NCBI GenBank assembly: GCA_050260215.1
Contig: JBLNBU010000133.1
Coordinates: forward strand, 1 to 32,218
Direction: 5' to 3'
DNA: 32,218 bases
Source: JBLNBU01 sp050260215
GTDB taxonomy: Bacteria; Pseudomonadota; Alphaproteobacteria; Rhodospirillales; Magnetospirillaceae
The translations under genes were made by a program, and so were the position numbers. Positions 6,511-14,479 of the stretch are shown piece by piece (positions within the stretch are counted from its first letter, which is position 1; each line of letters opens with the position of its first letter). The notes below the pieces were generated by a model. It searched no databases, was not told where the DNA came from, and saw only the letters and a list, made by a program, of their open reading frames with translations.

Positions 6511-8829
6511 ATGCCATTCTTCGCGCCGGGGGCCGTACTGGGGGCGCTTGTCGGTACTGCGGTCCTGGTGGTCGCCATGCTTTTGCTGGCGCGCTCGCCG
6601 GGGGCTCCGCGCTCGCTGATCGCGTTCGCCGGTGGCTTCGCCCTGTTCGTGTTGCGGTACCTGCTGCTGATGGTGCCGGTGGAATTCCGCGCCCATGCCC
6701 TGATCGCCGCCGAGGCCATGCACCTGGGCGGGGCCGCGGTCATGGCCTGGGGCGTCATGCTGGAATTCGGGCGCAAGCCCGCGTCCAGGGCGCTGGCCGT
6801 CCTGTGGGCTGCCGCCGTGGCGTGGGAAGTGTTCGCGGTCGTCCGTCTCGACGTTTTCGCCCAGCGGCTGCCGGTGGCGCTGGTCGTGGGCGGGGTGATG
6901 CTGGCGGCGGCGGCGGCCTTCTGGCGGCGCTCGCGCCGGGCGCGGGGCTCGGGCTGGGGGTGGGTGGCGGCGCTGTTCCTGCTGCTCGGCGTGCACAAGA
7001 TGGACGCGCCCTGGGTCATGCCCCACGAGACCCTGACCGCCGCCGGCTTCCTGCTGACCCAGATGCTGTCGACGGCGCTGGCCTTGGCGCTGATCGTCGC
7101 CGCCGACCGCGAGCGGCGCAGCGTGCTCGAGGATGAAAGCCGCGAGCATCGCCGCATTCTCGACCTGCAGGGCGCGGCGGTGGCGGCGGCGGCCAACGCG
7201 ATCTTCATCACCGACCGCGAGGGGCGGATCGAGTGGGTCAACGACGCCTTCACCCGCCTGTCGGGCTGGTCGGCCGGCGAGGCCATGGGCCAAGTCGCCC
7301 GCCGGCTGCTGTCGGTCGGCGACGAGCAGGCGGCCAGCATGCGCCGCATGCTCGACGACCTGAAATGCGGCCGCCCGTGGCGCGGCGAGCTGGAACTGAG
7401 GCGCAAGGACGGCACCTTGTTCGAGGTCGACCAGACCGTCACCCCCATCTGCGGGGGCGAGGGCCGGGTCGCCCACTACGTGGTGGTGCAGGAAGACATC
7501 GGCGAGCGCCGCCGCGCCGAGGAACGCATCCGTTTCCTGTCCAGCTACGACCCGCTGACCGCGCTGCCCAACCGGCTGCTGTTCCGCGAGCACCTGCAGA
7601 AGGCGGTAGCCCGGGCGCGGGCCGAGCGTGCCCGCCTGGCGGTGCTGCTGCTCGACCTCGACGACCTGTCGCGCGTCAACGACCAGTTCGGCCACGAGGC
7701 CGCCGATCGCATGCTGGTGGTCCTGGTCGAGCGCCTGGTCGCCGTCGCCCGCGGCGCCGAGATGGTGGCGCGTGCCGGCGGGGACGAATTCGCGGTGCTG
7801 CTGGCCGGCGACCAGGCTGGCGCCGAGGCGGCGGCCGAGCATGCCCAGGCGCTGGTCGACGCCATGGCCCAGGCCTGCGAGCTGGAAGGCCACGACGTCA
7901 CCCTGGGGTCCTGCATCGGCATCGCCATGTACCCCGACGACGGCGAGGACGCCGATACGCTGATCAAGAACGCCGAAATCGCCATGTACCGCGCCATGCG
8001 CGAGGCGCCCAACGGCTATCGCTTCTTCGCGCCCCGCATGGATGCCGAACTGGCGGCGCGCCGCCGCCTGGAGCGCGAGCTGCGCCTGGCGGTGTCGCGC
8101 CAGGACCTGGTGCTGCACTACCAGCCGCAGGTGGCCATCGCCGACGGCCGCATCGTCGGCTTCGAGGCGCTGTTGCGCTGGACCCATGCCGAGGACGGCC
8201 CCATTCCGCCGGCCCGGTTCATCCCGCTGGCCGAGGACGTCGGGCTGATCTCGGCGCTGGGGGAGTGGGTCCTGCGCGAGGCCTGCCGCACCGCCCGGGC
8301 GTGGAACGAGCGCGGCCTGCCCCGGGTGCCGGTGGCGGTCAACCTGTCGCCCTTGCAGCTGCGCCGGCGCGACCTGCCCATCCTGGTGCGCCGCATCCTG
8401 CAGGAAACCGGCCTGCCCGCCGGCCAGCTGGAACTTGAACTGACCGAGGGCTCCATGCTGCATGACCCCGAGGCGGCCGAGCGGCTGCTGGGCGAGGTGC
8501 GCGCCCTGGGCGTGCGCCTGTCCATCGACGACTTCGGCACCGGCTATTCGTCGCTGGGCCGGCTCAAGCACTTCGCCGTCGACAAGCTGAAGATCGACCG
8601 CTCGTTCGTCGCCGACCTGGCCGAAGATCCCAACGACGCCGCCATCGCCCGGGCGATCATCACGCTGGGCCACAGCCTGGGCCTGGCCGTGGTGTCGGAA
8701 GGGGTCGAGACCGAGGCGCAGCTGGCCTACCTGCGCGACCAGGGCTGCGACGCCGTCCAGGGTTGGCTCTACGCCCCCGCGCTGCCCGCCGACGAGGCGG
8801 CGGCGCTGTTGGCACGCGGGGGCTTCTGA
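6511..8829 (+). CDS. Membrane PAS-GGDEF-EAL c-di-GMP phosphodiesterase/cyclase
   Basis: A 772-residue inner-membrane protein. About six or seven hydrophobic segments (residues 1-210) form an input module. A PAS domain follows (about 218-340), then GGDEF (about 345-505) and EAL (about 515-765). The EAL half keeps its catalytic signatures: EAL at 552-554, VAVNLSPLQL, ELTEGS, IDDFGTGYSSL and KIDRSFV, EGVET. It should hydrolyse c-di-GMP. The GGDEF half keeps GGDEF (423-427), but its metal-site stretch reads DLDDLSRVND rather than the usual DxDxFKxxND, GHxxGD reads GHEAAD, and the inhibitory-site position reads RGAE, so cyclase activity is doubtful. I chose ATG 6511 (GAGGGG upstream) over a TTG 12 codons earlier. 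Being divergent from motAB suggests a link to motility. Confidence 0.93.
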   Translation: MPFFAPGAVLGALVGTAVLVVAMLLLARSPGAPRSLIAFAGGFALFVLRYLLLMVPVEFRAHALIAAEAMHLGGAAVMAWGVMLEFGRKPASRALAVLWAAAVAWEVFAVVRLDVFAQRLPVALVVGGVMLAAAAAFWRRSRRARGSGWGWVAALFLLLGVHKMDAPWVMPHETLTAAGFLLTQMLSTALALALIVAADRERRSVLEDESREHRRILDLQGAAVAAAANAIFITDREGRIEWVNDAFTRLSGWSAGEAMGQVARRLLSVGDEQAASMRRMLDDLKCGRPWRGELELRRKDGTLFEVDQTVTPICGGEGRVAHYVVVQEDIGERRRAEERIRFLSSYDPLTALPNRLLFREHLQKAVARARAERARLAVLLLDLDDLSRVNDQFGHEAADRMLVVLVERLVAVARGAEMVARAGGDEFAVLLAGDQAGAEAAAEHAQALVDAMAQACELEGHDVTLGSCIGIAMYPDDGEDADTLIKNAEIAMYRAMREAPNGYRFFAPRMDAELAARRRLERELRLAVSRQDLVLHYQPQVAIADGRIVGFEALLRWTHAEDGPIPPARFIPLAEDVGLISALGEWVLREACRTARAWNERGLPRVPVAVNLSPLQLRRRDLPILVRRILQETGLPAGQLELELTEGSMLHDPEAAERLLGEVRALGVRLSIDDFGTGYSSLGRLKHFAVDKLKIDRSFVADLAEDPNDAAIARAIITLGHSLGLAVVSEGVETEAQLAYLRDQGCDAVQGWLYAPALPADEAAALLARGGF

Positions 8830-8840
8830 AAGGCCGGAGC

Positions 8841-8858
8841 GCGGACGTCCACGTCCGC
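8841..8858. terminator. Hairpin between convergent genes
   Basis: GCGGACGT-CC-ACGTCCGC, a perfect 8-base stem in the 37-base gap between the GGDEF-EAL gene and the convergent acyl-CoA synthetase gene. It lacks a T-run on either side, so it may only slow transcription or protect the 3' ends. Confidence 0.4.
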
Positions 8859-8866
8859 ATTCACCT

Positions 8867-11554
8867 TCACTTCTCCTTGAGGTCCAGCTCGACTTCGACG
8901 ATGTCGCCGTCGACGGTGCGCAAGGGGACGAAACCCAGGTGCTCGACGAACTTCAGCATGCGGAAGTTGTCTTTCAGCACCTGGCCGACGATGGCGCTGG
9001 TGCCGCGGGCCCGGCAGTATTCGATCATCTTGGACAGCAGCCGCTTGCCGAGCCCGGTGCCCTTCAGGTCGGAGCGCACCACGATGGCGAACTCGGCCTT
9101 CTCGTTGTCGGGGTCGGTGACCGTGCGCACGACGCCCAGGGTCTCCTTGCGGCCGTCGTCCAGGTCGAGTTCGGCGATGAAGGCCATCTCGCGGTCGTAG
9201 TCGATCTGGGTCAGGCGGGCCATTTCGGTGTGGGGCAGCTCGTGCACCAAGCCGAAGAAGCGGAAGCGGATGTCCTCGGCCGTCAGCTTGGAGACGAAGA
9301 CGTGGTGGTTGGGCTCGTCCTCGGGGCGGATCGGGCGCAGCAGCACCTTGCGCCCGTCGTTCTTCAGCGTGAACCACTCCTCGAGTTCCTGGGGATAGGG
9401 GCGGATGGCCAGCCGGTCCGAGCCGCCCTTGGCCGGCTGCACGGTGATGCGGGCATCCAGCGCGATCACGCCTTGCGCGTCGGCGAACAGCGGGTTGATG
9501 TCGAGCTCGACGATCTCGGGGATGTCGATGATCAGCTGCGACACCTGGACCAGGGCCAGCTCGATGGCTTCGAGGTCGGCCGGCGGGCGGCCGCGATAGC
9601 CCTCCAGCAGCCTGGCGACGCGGGTGCGGCCGATCAGTTCGGCCGCCAGGTGCATGTTCAACGGCGGCAGGGCCATGGCGCGGTCGGCGATCACCTCGAC
9701 GGCGATGCCGCCCTGGCCGAACATGATCACGGGGCCGAAGATGGGGTCGGTGGCGACGCCGACGATCAGCTCCTGGGCGCCGGGGCGGCGCGCCATGCGC
9801 TGGACGGTGAAGCCGTCGATGCGGGCGTCAGGGTAGGTGGTGCGCACCCGCTCCAGCATGGCGGTGGCGGCCTTCTCCACGTCGAAGGGGCCGGGCAGGT
9901 TCAGCACCACGCCGCCGACGTCGGACTTGTGGACGATGTCGGGCGACAGGATCTTCAGCGCCACCGGCGCGCCGAAGTCGGCGGCGATGCGGCTGGCCTC
10001 GGCCGGCGTGCGCGCGGTGCGGGTCTCGATGGTGGGGATGCCGTAGGCTTCCAGCACCGCCTTGGCCTCGGGCTCGCGGAGCGTGCCGCCGCCCTCGGCC
10101 AGCGCCTCGCGCACCAGCTTGCGCGCCAGGCGGACGTCGGGAACGAACTCGGAAGGCGCCGAGGGCGGCACCTCCATCAGCAGGTCCTGGTTGCGGCGGT
10201 ATTCCACCAGGTGCATGAACGCCTGCACCGCGGCGCGCGGGGTGTCGTAGGTGGCGACCGCCGCCTCGGCGAACAGGCGCCGCGCCGGGGCCACCGCCTC
10301 GTTGCCGACCCAGCAGGTCATGACGTTGGCGCGCGGGCGTTCCTTGATCGCCTTGATCACCGCCTCGGCCACTTCGGACGAGTCCGAGATGGCGGTGGGG
10401 GCGTGCATGGCCAGCACCGCGTCGACGGCCTTGCAGTCCAGCAGCAGGTTCAGCGCCTTGACGTAGCGGGCGCCGTCGGCGTCGCCGACGATGTCGACCG
10501 GATTGCCGCGCGACCAGTTGGCCGGCAGGATGGCCGACAGGGCGGCGACGGTGTCCTCGGGCAGTTCGGCCAGGCGGCCGCCCAGCTCGCACAGGTCGTC
10601 GGCGGCGATGACGCCGATGCCGCCGCCGTTGGTCAGGATGGCGAGCCGCTGGCCCTTCATCGGGCGCGAGCGGGCCAGGGTCTCGACCGCGCCGAAGATT
10701 TCCTCGATATCGTGCACGCGCAGCATGCCGGCGCGCCGGATGGCGGCGTCGAACACCGCGTCCGACCCGGCCAGCACGCCGGTATGCGAACTGGCCGCGC
10801 GCGCGCCTTCCAGCGAGCGGCCGGCCTTGATCGCCAGCACCGGCTTGTTGCGCGCCGCGGCACGGGCCGCCGACATGAAGTTGCGCCGCTCCGAGATGGT
10901 CTCGATGTAGAGCAGGATCGCCCGCGTCGACGGGTCGCTGCCCAGGTAGTCGAGGATGTCGCCGAAATCGACGCCGGCGGTGTCGCCGGTGTGGATGAAA
11001 TGCGAGAACCCGATGCCCTTGGGCCGCGCCCAGTCCAGCACCGCGGTGCACAGCGCGCCCGACTGCGACACGAAGGCGATCTTGCCCGGCGCCGCCCCCT
11101 GGTGGGCATAGGACGCGTTCAGCCCGATGCCCGGCACTAGCACGCCCATGCTGTTGGGGCCGAGGATGCGGATGCCGGCGGCGCGTGCCTCGGCCATGGT
11201 CGCTTCCAGCGCCGATCGGCTGCCGTCGACGGTGGTGTGGGCCAGGGCCGGGGTCATGATGCAGGCGGCGCGCGTGCCCCGCTCGCCCAGTGCGCGGACG
11301 ATGCCGGGGATGGTCTCGGGCGGGGTGCACACCAGCGCCAGGTCGGGCGCCTTGGGCAGGCAGGCGACATCGGGGTAGGCCAGCACCCCGGCCACCGACG
11401 GATGCTCGGCCGACACCGGCATGACGGGGCCGGCGAACTCGCCCTGCAGCAGGTTGCGCATGACCACCGCGCCCACCGAGCGCGGGCGGGTCGAGGCGCC
11501 GATCACCGCTACCGATTGGGGTCGGAAGAGTGCCTTGAGATTACGCAGGCTCAT
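8867..11554 (-). CDS. Pat-type NDP-forming acyl-CoA synthetase/GNAT acetyltransferase fusion
   Basis: An 895-residue protein in the order: CoA-binding Rossmann domain (VAVIGASTRPRSVG, about 10-135), succinyl-CoA ligase-like domains (about 150-450), ATP-grasp (about 470-700, with VALKILSPDIVHKSDVGGV), and a C-terminal GNAT domain (about 725-890, with DLKGTGLGKRLL). This architecture and length match the Pat/PatZ (YfiQ) protein lysine acetyltransferases that inactivate acetyl-CoA synthetase, and also acyl-CoA synthetase/GNAT fusions of unproven role. Enterobacterial Pat is described as lacking the phosphohistidine of ADP-forming synthetases. Here a histidine is present at 257 in SSHTGVLAGSD, so the synthetase half could be active. 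It diverges from a phosphotransacetylase fusion and acetate kinase, which fits acetyl-CoA/acetyl-phosphate control. Confidence 0.9.
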   Translation of the reverse strand: MSLRNLKALFRPQSVAVIGASTRPRSVGAVVMRNLLQGEFAGPVMPVSAEHPSVAGVLAYPDVACLPKAPDLALVCTPPETIPGIVRALGERGTRAACIMTPALAHTTVDGSRSALEATMAEARAAGIRILGPNSMGVLVPGIGLNASYAHQGAAPGKIAFVSQSGALCTAVLDWARPKGIGFSHFIHTGDTAGVDFGDILDYLGSDPSTRAILLYIETISERRNFMSAARAAARNKPVLAIKAGRSLEGARAASSHTGVLAGSDAVFDAAIRRAGMLRVHDIEEIFGAVETLARSRPMKGQRLAILTNGGGIGVIAADDLCELGGRLAELPEDTVAALSAILPANWSRGNPVDIVGDADGARYVKALNLLLDCKAVDAVLAMHAPTAISDSSEVAEAVIKAIKERPRANVMTCWVGNEAVAPARRLFAEAAVATYDTPRAAVQAFMHLVEYRRNQDLLMEVPPSAPSEFVPDVRLARKLVREALAEGGGTLREPEAKAVLEAYGIPTIETRTARTPAEASRIAADFGAPVALKILSPDIVHKSDVGGVVLNLPGPFDVEKAATAMLERVRTTYPDARIDGFTVQRMARRPGAQELIVGVATDPIFGPVIMFGQGGIAVEVIADRAMALPPLNMHLAAELIGRTRVARLLEGYRGRPPADLEAIELALVQVSQLIIDIPEIVELDINPLFADAQGVIALDARITVQPAKGGSDRLAIRPYPQELEEWFTLKNDGRKVLLRPIRPEDEPNHHVFVSKLTAEDIRFRFFGLVHELPHTEMARLTQIDYDREMAFIAELDLDDGRKETLGVVRTVTDPDNEKAEFAIVVRSDLKGTGLGKRLLSKMIEYCRARGTSAIVGQVLKDNFRMLKFVEHLGFVPLRTVDGDIVEVELDLKEK

Positions 11555-11718
11555 GGGGACCTATGCCGGTGGTGATACCGCCCGAGAGAGTAGTGCGCCC
11601 CTTGGTGCGCTGCAACAGCGACCGACACATGCCGGCCATGACCCTTCGGATGATGTGGGTATCCTCCGTTTGCGTGCCCCCATTTTCCGTTTCGTTAAGG
11701 AATGTCATACCCCGGTCG

Positions 11719-11747
11719 TTGTATCCCCTTTGCCACGGACGTAAGAT
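11719..11747 (+). promoter_or_regulatory. Candidate promoter of the phosphotransacetylase-acetate kinase unit
   Basis: TTGTAT (11719-11724), 17 bases, TAAGAT (11742-11747) in the 243-base divergent gap, with a start near 11754 and the coding start at 11798. Partial consensus matches only. Confidence 0.35.
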
Positions 11748-11797
11748 TTCGCGTCGCAGCATCAAGCGAACGCGCGTGTGGCCTAAGGAGGGCGACG

Positions 11798-13207
11798 ATG
11801 GTCGAGATGATGGAAAACCGCACCTTCGACGAGATCAAGGTGGGTGACACCGCGACCCTGAGCCGGGTCTGCCGCATGGACGACGTCGAGCTGTTCGGCG
11901 TGGCCACCGGTGACCTCAACCCCACCCACTACCTCGCCGAATACGCCGACCAGCTGGCGCACCACCGCAAGATCGTGGCCCACAGCATGTGGGGCGGGGC
12001 GCTGTTGTCGGCCCTGCTGGGCAACGAGCTGCCCGGCCCCGGCACCGTCTACAAGAGCCAGCAGATCGACTTCGTCGCCGGCGTCGAGGTGGGCGATACC
12101 CTGACGCTGACCATCACGGTGACCGCCAAGAAGGCGCCCGACGAGGTGACGCTGGCCTGCACCGCCGTCAACCAGCAGGGCGAGACGGTGTTCACCGGCA
12201 CCGCGGTGGTCTCGGCACCGACCGTCAAGGTCAAGCAGCCCCGCGTCGAACTGCAGGAAGTCAAGCTGCGCCGCCGCCACCACGTGTTCGAGCACATCGT
12301 CGAGCGCTGCGCCGAGCTGCCGCCGGTGGCCGTCGCCGTTTGCCACCCCTGCGACCAGGTGTCGCTGGAAGGCGCCGTCGACGCTGCCGCCTGCGGCCTG
12401 ATCGAGCCCATCCTGATCGGCCCCGAGACCAAGATCCGCCAGGTGGCCGAGGAATTCCGCCTGGATATCGGCGGCATGCGCATCATCGATACCGCCCACA
12501 GCCACGAATCGGCCGAGCGCTCCGTGGCCCTGTGCCGGTCCGGCGAGGCCTTCGCCCTGATGAAGGGCAGCCTGCACACCGACGAGATGATGCACGAGGT
12601 GGCGCGCCGCGACACCGGCCTGCGCACCGCCCGGCGCATCAGCCACGTCTTCGTCATGGACGTGCCGACCTATCCGCGCACCCTGCTGATCACCGACGCC
12701 GCCATCAACATCTATCCGACCCTGGAAGAGAAGGTGGACATCGTGCAGAACGCCATCGAGCTGTCGCACGTCCTGGGCGTCGAGTGCCCCAACGTCGCCA
12801 TCCTGTCGGCGGTCGAGACGGTATATCCCAAGATCAACTCGACCATCGAGGCGGCGGCCTTGTGCAAGATGGCCGACCGCGGCCAGATCACCGGCGCCCT
12901 GCTGGACGGCCCGCTGGCCTTCGACAACGCCATCAACGAGGAAGCGGCCCGGATCAAGAAGATCGTCTCGCCGGTGGCCGGCAAGGCGGACATCCTGCTG
13001 GTCCCCGACCTCGAGGCGGGCAACATGCTGGCCAAGCAGCTTTCCTACCTGGCCGAGGCCGATGCCGCCGGCATCGTGCTGGGCGCCCGGGTGCCGATCG
13101 TGCTGACCAGCCGCGCCGACAGCGCCAAGGCGCGCCTGGCCAGTTGCGCGGTGGCGGTGCTGTTTGCGCACTCGCGCCGGACCAAGGGCAAGGTGGCGGC
13201 GGAGTGA
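11798..13207 (+). CDS. Bifunctional MaoC-like enoyl-CoA hydratase/phosphate acyltransferase
   Basis: A 469-residue fusion. Residues 1-150 are a MaoC hot-dog domain with the (R)-hydratase-type dyad D39 and H44 in TGDLNPTH, followed by VAHSMWGGALLSALLG. Residues about 165-465 are a PTA/PTB domain (MKGSLHTDEMMHEV, HVFVMDVPTYPRTLLITDAA, ALLDGPLAFDNAI). The second half should move an acyl group between CoA and phosphate; the first half should hydrate trans-2-enoyl-CoA. Such fusions are annotated widely in proteobacteria as bifunctional enoyl-CoA hydratase/phosphate acetyltransferase. The acyl chain used is unproven and could be acetyl or butyryl. Start 11798 is chosen for the AAGGAGG at 11785-11791; an open frame begins 32 codons earlier but without that site. 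Acetate kinase follows after 5 bases, so product acyl-phosphate can be used at once. Confidence 0.92.
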   Translation: MVEMMENRTFDEIKVGDTATLSRVCRMDDVELFGVATGDLNPTHYLAEYADQLAHHRKIVAHSMWGGALLSALLGNELPGPGTVYKSQQIDFVAGVEVGDTLTLTITVTAKKAPDEVTLACTAVNQQGETVFTGTAVVSAPTVKVKQPRVELQEVKLRRRHHVFEHIVERCAELPPVAVAVCHPCDQVSLEGAVDAAACGLIEPILIGPETKIRQVAEEFRLDIGGMRIIDTAHSHESAERSVALCRSGEAFALMKGSLHTDEMMHEVARRDTGLRTARRISHVFVMDVPTYPRTLLITDAAINIYPTLEEKVDIVQNAIELSHVLGVECPNVAILSAVETVYPKINSTIEAAALCKMADRGQITGALLDGPLAFDNAINEEAARIKKIVSPVAGKADILLVPDLEAGNMLAKQLSYLAEADAAGIVLGARVPIVLTSRADSAKARLASCAVAVLFAHSRRTKGKVAAE

Positions 13208-13212
13208 CGGCC

Positions 13213-14400
13213 ATGCGCGACGGCATCCTGGTCATCAACGCCGGCTCGTCCTCGATCAAGTTCTCGCTGTATCTCTCCAACGGCGAGGAAAAGCCCCAGC
13301 TGTCCAGCAAGGGCCAGGTCGAGGGCATCAATGTCGCCCCCCATTTCGAGGCCCGCGACCCCAAGGGCGCGGTGCTGGCCGACAAGCGCTGGGAACATGG
13401 CGAGCGCCTCAGCCACGAAATCCTGCTCGAGTACCTGATCCGCTGGGTGGAGGACCATCTGGACGGCGCCACGCTGAAGGCTGCCGGCCACCGGGTCGTC
13501 CATGGGGGCTTGCGCTATTCCAGGCCGGTGCGCATCGACGACACGGTGATCGCCGAGCTGGAAAGCCTGGTGCCGCTGGCACCCCTGCACCAGCCCCACA
13601 ACCTGGCCCCCATCCGCGCCCTGGCGGCGGTCCATCCCGACCTGATGCAGGTGGCGTGCTTCGATACCGCCTTCCACCGCACCAATCCGCGGGTGGCCGA
13701 GATCTTCGCCCTGCCGCGGGCGCTGACCGCGGAAGGCGTGCGCCGCTACGGCTTCCACGGCCTGTCCTACGAGTACATCGCCCGCCAGCTGGCCAGCGTC
13801 GACGAGAAGGCGGCCAAGGGCAGGGTGGTGGTGGCCCATCTGGGCTCGGGGGCGTCCATGTGCGGCATCTCCGACGGCAAGTCGGTGGCCTCGACCATGG
13901 GGTTCACCGCGCTGGACGGCCTGCCCATGGGCACGCGCACCGGCAACATCGATCCCGGCGTGGTCCTTTACCTGGTCCAGCAGAAGGGCATGACGCCCAA
14001 GCAGCTGGAAAACCTGCTGTACAAGGAATCCGGCCTGTTGGGAGTGTCGGGGATCAGCAACGACATGCGGGTGCTGCTGGAAAGCCATGATCCCCATGCG
14101 GCCGAGGCGGTCGACCTGTTCTGCCACCGCATCTGCCGCGAGCTGGGCTCGCTGACCGCGGCGCTGGAGGGCATCGACGCCCTGGTGTTCACCGCCGGCA
14201 TCGGCGAGCGCTCGGCCCCGATCCGCGAGCGGGTGTGCCGCCACTCGGCATGGCTGGGCATCCGCCTCGACGACCAGGCCAACGCCGAGAACCGCATCCG
14301 CATCAGCATCGACGACAGCCCGGTCGCCGTCTACGTCATGCCCACCGACGAGGAGATGATGATCGCCAAGCACACCCGCGCGGTGCTGCGCGAGGGGTGA
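13213..14400 (+). CDS. ackA: Acetate kinase
   Basis: A 395-residue ASKHA-fold kinase that converts acetyl-phosphate and ADP to acetate and ATP, or the reverse. Signature elements are all present: VINAGSSSIKFSLY at the N-terminus, GHRVVHGG with R94, CFDTAFH with D151, YGFHGLSYEYIA with H182, AHLGSGASMCGISDGKSVAS, GTRTGNIDPG, FTAGIGERS and the C-terminal PTDEE. Length is normal for the family. It sits 5 bases after the MaoC-phosphotransacetylase gene on the same strand, so the two form an operon. A 26-base perfect hairpin follows 9 bases after the stop codon. Acetate is the likely substrate, but propionate or butyrate cannot be excluded given the unusual partner. Confidence 0.95.
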   Translation: MRDGILVINAGSSSIKFSLYLSNGEEKPQLSSKGQVEGINVAPHFEARDPKGAVLADKRWEHGERLSHEILLEYLIRWVEDHLDGATLKAAGHRVVHGGLRYSRPVRIDDTVIAELESLVPLAPLHQPHNLAPIRALAAVHPDLMQVACFDTAFHRTNPRVAEIFALPRALTAEGVRRYGFHGLSYEYIARQLASVDEKAAKGRVVVAHLGSGASMCGISDGKSVASTMGFTALDGLPMGTRTGNIDPGVVLYLVQQKGMTPKQLENLLYKESGLLGVSGISNDMRVLLESHDPHAAEAVDLFCHRICRELGSLTAALEGIDALVFTAGIGERSAPIRERVCRHSAWLGIRLDDQANAENRIRISIDDSPVAVYVMPTDEEMMIAKHTRAVLREG

Positions 14401-14409
14401 CTATGACAC

Positions 14410-14435
14410 CCGGCGCGCTTTCCTTGGCGCGCCGG
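14410..14435 (+). terminator. GC-rich hairpin after ackA
   Basis: CCGGCGCGC, an 8-base loop, GCGCGCCGG: a perfect 9-base stem starting 9 bases after the ackA stop. No T-run follows, so it may be a weak terminator, attenuator or mRNA end protector ahead of the next gene at 14480. Confidence 0.4.
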
Positions 14436-14479
14436 CACCCCCACATCGATTCCAGGACCAACCGTCATGGAGCGCGGCC

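Noticed and set aside
6400..8673. 757-codon minus-strand frame
   Set aside because: Antisense to the PAS-GGDEF-EAL gene, whose motifs are unmistakable.
8939..11140. 733-codon plus-strand frame
   Set aside because: Antisense to the acyl-CoA synthetase/GNAT gene; no recognisable domain.
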